Source of the DNA: Cognatilysobacter terrigena
GTDB taxonomy: Bacteria; Pseudomonadota; Gammaproteobacteria; Xanthomonadales; Xanthomonadaceae
DNA length: 64,000 nt
Direction: 5' to 3'
NCBI RefSeq assembly: GCF_004361065.1
Contig: NZ_SELT01000001.1
Span: 278,939 to 342,938 of the forward strand
A model generated the notes under the pieces. That model saw only the letters and a list, made by a program, of their open reading frames with translations. It made no database searches and was not told the DNA's origin. Numbering within the stretch: the stretch's first letter is position 1; each line of letters begins with the position of its first letter. The position numbers were made by a program, and so were the translations under genes. Shown piece by piece: positions 60,372 to 64,000 of this stretch.

Positions 60372-60736
60372 CGCGCCGGCCCCTTCGCACGCGCAAGTGC
60401 GCGTTGCAACGCCGCGGCTGCGGCAGGCGGAAGGGCAGGCACGTTCGCCGCCGTGGCTGGTCGCGCATTGCGTGCGGCCTCACGCTCGACAACTCGTCGC
60501 GCGAGTCGGCGTTCGCGTGCGCGGAACCGCTCGCGCGCCGCGAGCGCAACGCGTCGCTGATTGCGCATCGCGATCACGTGCATCGTGCTGGCTGCGGCGC
60601 ACCCCGCACACGGCTCGACATCGAGAAGCCCCGCCTCGATCGCCGCATCCACATCGTCGGCCTGCAGGCAGCCCGCGATCGCATGCGCCGCCGACAGCGC
60701 ATTGCAAGCGCAGACGGGGCAGGGCGCGTGCGTCAC
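60368..60736 (-). CDS. Cys-rich small protein in the nth operon
   Basis: A 122-residue protein starting at GTG 60736, whose codon overlaps the crotonase stop (GTGA). Paired cysteines occur as THAPCPVCACN and EPCAGCAAAS, which could bind zinc or iron; between lies AIAGCLQADDVDAAIEAGLLDVEP. The remainder is an Arg/Ala-rich helix (REAARNARPATAAN..., LARAKG). I do not recognise the family. Its stop overlaps the nth start. Confidence 0.65.
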   Translation of the reverse strand: MTHAPCPVCACNALSAAHAIAGCLQADDVDAAIEAGLLDVEPCAGCAAASTMHVIAMRNQRRVALAARERFRARERRLARRVVEREAARNARPATAANVPALPPAAAAALQRALARAKGPAR

Positions 60737-61527
60737 GAGCCGTTGAACGAGGGCTTGCGGCGCTCGAGGAACGCCGACGTGCCTTCGCGCATGTCCTGCG
60801 TTGCGAACATCAGGCCGAACTGCGCCGCTTCGTATTCGAGACCTTCCTCGATGCCGCATTCGCCGCCGACGTTGATGCAGTCGATCGCACCACGCAGTGC
60901 GAGTGGCGCCGACGATGCGAGTTGCTGCGCGATCGCCATGGTCTGCGCTTCGAGCTCGGCCGCGGGAACGACGCGATTGACGATGCCGAGCTCGCGCGCG
61001 CGTTGCGCATCGATCGGCGTACCGAGCAGGCAGAGCTCGAGCGTCGCCGCACGTCCGGCGAGGCGCAGCAACCGCTGCGTGCCGCCGAAGCCGGGGATCA
61101 GGCCGAGATTGATTTCCGGCTGCCCGACGCGCGCGTTGTCCGCGGCGATGCGCAGGTGGCAGCACATCGCGAGTTCGAGCCCGCCGCCGAGCGCAAACCC
61201 GTTGACCATCGCGATCACCGGCTTCGGGCTCTTCTCGACGCGACGCATCATGCGCTGGCCGCGCAGCGAGAAGTCGCGGCCCTGCGCGGGTGTGAGGGTG
61301 TTCATCTCGGCGATGTCGGCGCCGGCGACGAACGCCTTCGGGCCGGCACCGGTCAGCACGATCGCGCGGACCGACGGCGCGTCGATCGCTTCGGCGAACG
61401 CGACGTCCAGGGCGTCCAGCGTCGCGGCGTTGAGTGCGTTGAGTTTGTCCGGCCGGTTGACGGTGATGATGCGGACGGCGTCGCGGTCGGCGACGGTCAC
61501 CGGCGATGCGCTGCTGCTCTCGGTCAT
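60733..61527 (-). CDS. Enoyl-CoA hydratase / crotonase family protein
   Basis: A 264-residue crotonase-fold enzyme. NRPDKLNALNAATLDAL is the N-terminal motif, the oxyanion hole sequence is GPKAFVAGADIAEM and NGFALGGGLELAMCCHLRIAA, and the two Glu residues (LELAM, GQPEINLGLIPGFGG) fit hydratase activity. Likely acts in fatty-acid or amino-acid breakdown; exact substrate unknown. It leads the operon crotonase - Cys-rich protein - nth. Confidence 0.9.
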   Translation of the reverse strand: MTESSSASPVTVADRDAVRIITVNRPDKLNALNAATLDALDVAFAEAIDAPSVRAIVLTGAGPKAFVAGADIAEMNTLTPAQGRDFSLRGQRMMRRVEKSPKPVIAMVNGFALGGGLELAMCCHLRIAADNARVGQPEINLGLIPGFGGTQRLLRLAGRAATLELCLLGTPIDAQRARELGIVNRVVPAAELEAQTMAIAQQLASSAPLALRGAIDCINVGGECGIEEGLEYEAAQFGLMFATQDMREGTSAFLERRKPSFNGS

Positions 61528-61749
61528 GGCGGGCCTGAATGGAAAACGTCGGGAAATCGCGCTCCGAAGCGGCCGCGGAACTCGAGCGGCGGGGCGCGGT
61601 CAGAGGGTTCGGTGTCAGTGGCGGTTAAGCCCTGCCCTCAGTATCCTAGCGCGCCACTCGGGGCTGTCGACCGGTACGCGGCACAGGGTTGTCCAACGCC
61701 GTTGCGCACCAAGCGCGCCCGGCTTTCCCCATACCGGAGGTTTCACCCG

Positions 61750-62445
61750 ATGAAGTTTCGTCTGATGGCCGTCGCTGCTGCGGCGTTCGTTATTGCCGCG
61801 GGCGCTGCGTCCGCCCAGGACATCACGTCCGAAAAGGGCAAGCTCAGCTACGCGCTCGGCTTCAAGACCGGCGCCGACGCCGCCGAGCTCGTCGATCGTG
61901 GCGAGCAGCTCGACCTGGCCGCCATCACCAAGGGCCTGCAGGACGCGTACGCCAAGAAGCAGCCGGCCGTGCCGGTCGACCAGCTCCAGAAGGTGCTGGG
62001 CGACATGCAGACGCGCCTCACCACGAAGGCGAAGGCCGAGTGGGACAAGGCGGCTGCCGAGAACAAGACCAAGAGCGACGCCTTCATCAACGCCAACAAG
62101 GCCAAGGCCGGCGTGAAGGTGCTGCCGAGCGGCGTGCAGTACCGCGTGATCGAGAACGGCACCGGCGCCAAGCCGACCATGGCCAGCACGGTCGCGCTCG
62201 AAGTCGCAGGTCCGTACCCGTGGGGCAACCGCCCGCAGGAAGCGCGCCCGGCGCAGAGCATCCCGTCGATCAAGGTCAGCCAGATCGAAATGCCGGCGAT
62301 GCGTGAAGTGATCCAGCAGATGCCGGTCGGCTCGAAGTGGGAAGTCGCGCTTCCGGCCGACAAGGCCTATGGCGCCGACCCGCGCACCGGTTTCCCGCCG
62401 AACGTGGCGGTGGTGTTCGAGATCAAGCTCGTCAGCTCCAAGTAA
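61750..62445 (+). CDS. Periplasmic FKBP-type protein (Mip-like, divergent)
   Basis: A 231-residue secreted protein with a signal peptide (MKFRLMAVAAAAFVIAAGAASA). The N-terminal dimerisation region (DITSEKGKLSYALGFKTGADAA, TKGLQDAYAKKQPAVPVDQLQKVLGDMQ) is Mip/FkpA-like and the domain starts VKVLPSGVQYRVIENGTGAKP. The C-terminal half carries MPVGSKWEVALPADKAYG and FPPNVAVVFEIKLV, but the FKBP active-site stretch (usual VHYTGxLxDGxxFDSS) is replaced by ALEVAGPYPWGNRPQEARPA. Isomerase activity is therefore in doubt; chaperone activity is more likely. Confidence 0.85.
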   Translation: MKFRLMAVAAAAFVIAAGAASAQDITSEKGKLSYALGFKTGADAAELVDRGEQLDLAAITKGLQDAYAKKQPAVPVDQLQKVLGDMQTRLTTKAKAEWDKAAAENKTKSDAFINANKAKAGVKVLPSGVQYRVIENGTGAKPTMASTVALEVAGPYPWGNRPQEARPAQSIPSIKVSQIEMPAMREVIQQMPVGSKWEVALPADKAYGADPRTGFPPNVAVVFEIKLVSSK

Positions 62446-62466
62446 TCGAACCTTCGCAGGTTCTCC

Positions 62467-62497
62467 GAACGCCGGCCTTGCGCCGGCGTTCGTGTTT
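62467..62497 (+). terminator. Terminator after the FKBP-like gene
   Basis: A 10-bp stem (62467-62476 with 62482-62491, GAACGCCGGC and complement), five-base loop, followed by GTGTTT. It lies 21 bases after the stop. Confidence 0.75.
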
Positions 62498-62527
62498 CCG
62501 GCCCCCGCGCTCTGCGAGAATGCCCGC

Positions 62528-62719
62528 ATGAATTCCCCGTTCCGCGCCGTCCTCAGCCCCTGCGTCGGCATCTGCGAGATGCGCGACGACGGCCTGTGCG
62601 CGGGCTGCTTCCGCACGCTCGACGAGATCGCGCGATGGGGCACGATGGGCGACGACGAACGCCTGCGGATCATGGACGGCGTGCTGCCGACCCGCGAGGC
62701 CGAACGCGCGGATGGCTGA
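62528..62719 (+). CDS. DUF1289 small Cys-rich protein
   Basis: A 63-residue protein matching DUF1289: SPCVGICEMRDDGLCAGCFRTLDEIARWGTM with four conserved cysteines, probably metal-binding. Function unknown. It overlaps the downstream NUDIX start by eight bases (62712-62719), so the two genes are likely one transcript. Confidence 0.88.
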   Translation: MNSPFRAVLSPCVGICEMRDDGLCAGCFRTLDEIARWGTMGDDERLRIMDGVLPTREAERADG

Positions 62720-63323
62720 GTTCGACGTCGCGCATCTTCGCCGCGCGCTGCATGCGCTGGATGCGCCGCCTCGCGGACCTGCCTGGAACCTCGTCGACCT
62801 CGACGGCCTGATCGACAGCGAACCCATGCGTGATGCCGCGGTGCTCGTCGGACTCGTACCGCGCGACCACGGCCTGCAGGTACTGCTCACGCGCCGCAAC
62901 GACGCACTGCGCCAGCACGCGGGGCAGGTGAGCTTTCCGGGCGGCGCATGCGATCCCGGCGATATCGACGCGATCGCCGCTGCGCTGCGTGAAACGCACG
63001 AGGAAGTCGGTATTCCGGCGGCGCAGGTCGAACCGATGGGCTTCCTCGATCCGCTCGCCACGATCACCGGGTTCCGCGTGCTGCCGGTCGTTGCGATGAT
63101 CGACCCGCGCTACGTCGCACGACCCGATCCGGCCGAAGTGGCCGTCGTGTTCGAGGTGCCGCTCGCGTACCTGATGGATGCCGACAACCGCGTCGAGCGT
63201 CGTTTCGACTATCAGGGGCGCAGCCGCGCGGTGTGGGAGTACCGTTATCCCGACCAGCGCATCTGGGGCGCGACCGCTTCGATGCTGCTCAACCTGCACG
63301 ACCGGCTGGAGGCGCACCGATGA
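62712..63323 (+). CDS. NUDIX hydrolase, CoA pyrophosphatase-like (NudL)
   Basis: A 203-residue NUDIX hydrolase of the NudL/CoAse group. The box reads GQVSFPGGACDPGDIDAIAAALRETHEEVGIP, containing REThEEVG; the preceding LLTRRNDALRQHAGQVSFPGG is typical of CoA pyrophosphatases. These split CoA or its derivatives to 3',5'-ADP and 4'-phosphopantetheine. Start ATG 62712 is internal to the DUF1289 gene end. The stop overlaps the next start (ATGA). Confidence 0.88.
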   Translation: MAEFDVAHLRRALHALDAPPRGPAWNLVDLDGLIDSEPMRDAAVLVGLVPRDHGLQVLLTRRNDALRQHAGQVSFPGGACDPGDIDAIAAALRETHEEVGIPAAQVEPMGFLDPLATITGFRVLPVVAMIDPRYVARPDPAEVAVVFEVPLAYLMDADNRVERRFDYQGRSRAVWEYRYPDQRIWGATASMLLNLHDRLEAHR

Positions 63324-64000
63324 CCTGGACCACGCTGATCGATGTCGATTCGCTCAAGCGCGCGATCGCGTCGGACGATCGACCGCTCGCCATCATCGAC
63401 ACGCGCGTCGACCTCGCCGATCGCAGCGCAGGCGCGAAGCGTTTCGCGGAAGGTCATATTCCGGATGCGCGTCGCGCGGATCTCGAAGCGGATCTCTCCG
63501 GTCCGCATTACCCCGGCGCCGGCCGCCATCCATGGCCGTCGGACGACGCGTTCGCCGCGACGCTCGGTCGTCTCGGCATCACGCCGGCGCATCAGGTCGT
63601 CGTCTACGACGATGCGCAGGGCGCGCTCGCCGCGGCGCGGCTGTGGTTCATGCTGAAGACGTGGGGACACGAGGCCGTCGCCGCGCTCGATGGCGGCTGG
63701 TCCGCGTGGCGTGCAGCGGATGGCGCAGTCGAAACGGGGGATGCAACGCCGTCGAATGTCGGCCCGTATGCGGGCGCCTTCGATCACACACGACTGCTCG
63801 ATGCCGCCGACGTCGAGGCGGCACTGGCATCGAACGATCCCGTCGTCGACGCACGCGCCGCCGAACGTTATCGCGGCGACGTCGAGCCGCTCGATCGCAA
63901 GGCCGGCCATATGCCCGGCGCGCTGAACCGTCCCTTCGCGACGAATCTCGCTGACGGGCGTTTCCGTCCGGCCAGCGAACTGCGCGCGGCGTTCGACGCA
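63320..64000 (+). CDS. Sulfurtransferase (thiosulfate/3-mercaptopyruvate type), truncated by window end
   Basis: The frame starts at ATG 63320 (overlapping the NUDIX stop) and remains open to base 64000, giving 227 residues. It holds the first rhodanese domain (about 1-125: PLAIIDTRVDLADRSAGAKRFAEGHIPDARRADLEADLSG, QVVVYDDAQGALAAARLWFMLKTWGHEAVAALDGGWSAW) and the start of the second (VVDARAAERYRGDVEPLDRKAGHMPGALNRPFATNL). The second domain would carry the catalytic cysteine, which lies beyond the window. The family forms persulfides from mercaptopyruvate or thiosulfate. Confidence 0.88.
   Translation, partial: MTWTTLIDVDSLKRAIASDDRPLAIIDTRVDLADRSAGAKRFAEGHIPDARRADLEADLSGPHYPGAGRHPWPSDDAFAATLGRLGITPAHQVVVYDDAQGALAAARLWFMLKTWGHEAVAALDGGWSAWRAADGAVETGDATPSNVGPYAGAFDHTRLLDAADVEAALASNDPVVDARAAERYRGDVEPLDRKAGHMPGALNRPFATNLADGRFRPASELRAAFDA

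Noticed and set aside
61528..61749. Intergenic stretch between the crotonase and FKBP-like genes checked for a gene or RNA
   Set aside because: Only short frames without motifs and no convincing hairpin; probably divergent promoters.

Overview
The window is a 64 kb, high-G+C (about two thirds by eye) chromosomal segment of a gammaproteobacterium. Gene content points to the Lysobacteraceae/Xanthomonadaceae (Lysobacter/Luteimonas-like): an ftsY - AsmA-like - mutY - yggX operon opposite rsmD-coaD, paired pstS genes beside an OprP/O porin, a parC/rnr/rlmB core, and a degenerate FKBP protein. The taxon is inferred from gene families, not from a marker search. No phage, insertion sequence, CRISPR array or rRNA was seen. 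Genes are packed tightly, stop/start overlaps are common, and no gene-free stretch exceeds about 300 bases.

Layout. 0-9 kb: end of a serine hydrolase, a two-helix mini-protein, an unknown protein, trhO, a PPOX-type flavoprotein, a DEAD-box helicase (minus strand), selO, uup and an anchored unknown. 9-17 kb: the minus-strand ftsY operon, divergent rsmD-coaD, a lipoprotein, ferredoxin and gamma-glutamyltransferase. 17-26 kb: small enzymes (AlkB-like, SDR, a frameshifted thpR, DUF72, a three-domain lipoprotein, M14 peptidase, GST, rhomboid, GNAT, rluF). 26-30.4 kb: a DNA-repair island with two UdgX-type uracil-DNA glycosylases around a radical SAM protein. 30.8-36.2 kb: asnB behind an Asn-rich leader peptide and a terminator hairpin, then a three-PAS GGDEF/EAL protein. 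36-47.7 kb: penicillin acylase, tpm, parC, tRNA-Leu(CAG), a RES-domain protein, a CorA/ZntB transporter, rnr, rlmB. 47.9-52 kb: an ECF sigma/anti-sigma pair, RNase T, and a copper-type RiPP ('bufferin'/HvfABC) cluster. 52-59.3 kb: a phosphate-starvation locus reading oprP - pstS2 - pstS1 - pstC - pstA - pstB - phoU, with Pho-box-like repeats. 59.3-64 kb: nth, a Cys-rich protein and a crotonase in one overlapping operon, an FKBP-like protein, DUF1289, NUDIX hydrolase and the start of a sulfurtransferase.

The most notable observations are: (1) a candidate Asn-codon transcription attenuator in front of asnB, built from a 35-codon leader peptide with five Asn codons in six positions and a 12-bp terminator with competing pairings; (2) duplicated UdgX genes in the repair island; (3) a bufferin precursor whose repeats diverge from the EGKCG type; (4) an 11-bp-phased array of Pho half-sites before pstS2; (5) an apparently frameshifted thpR.
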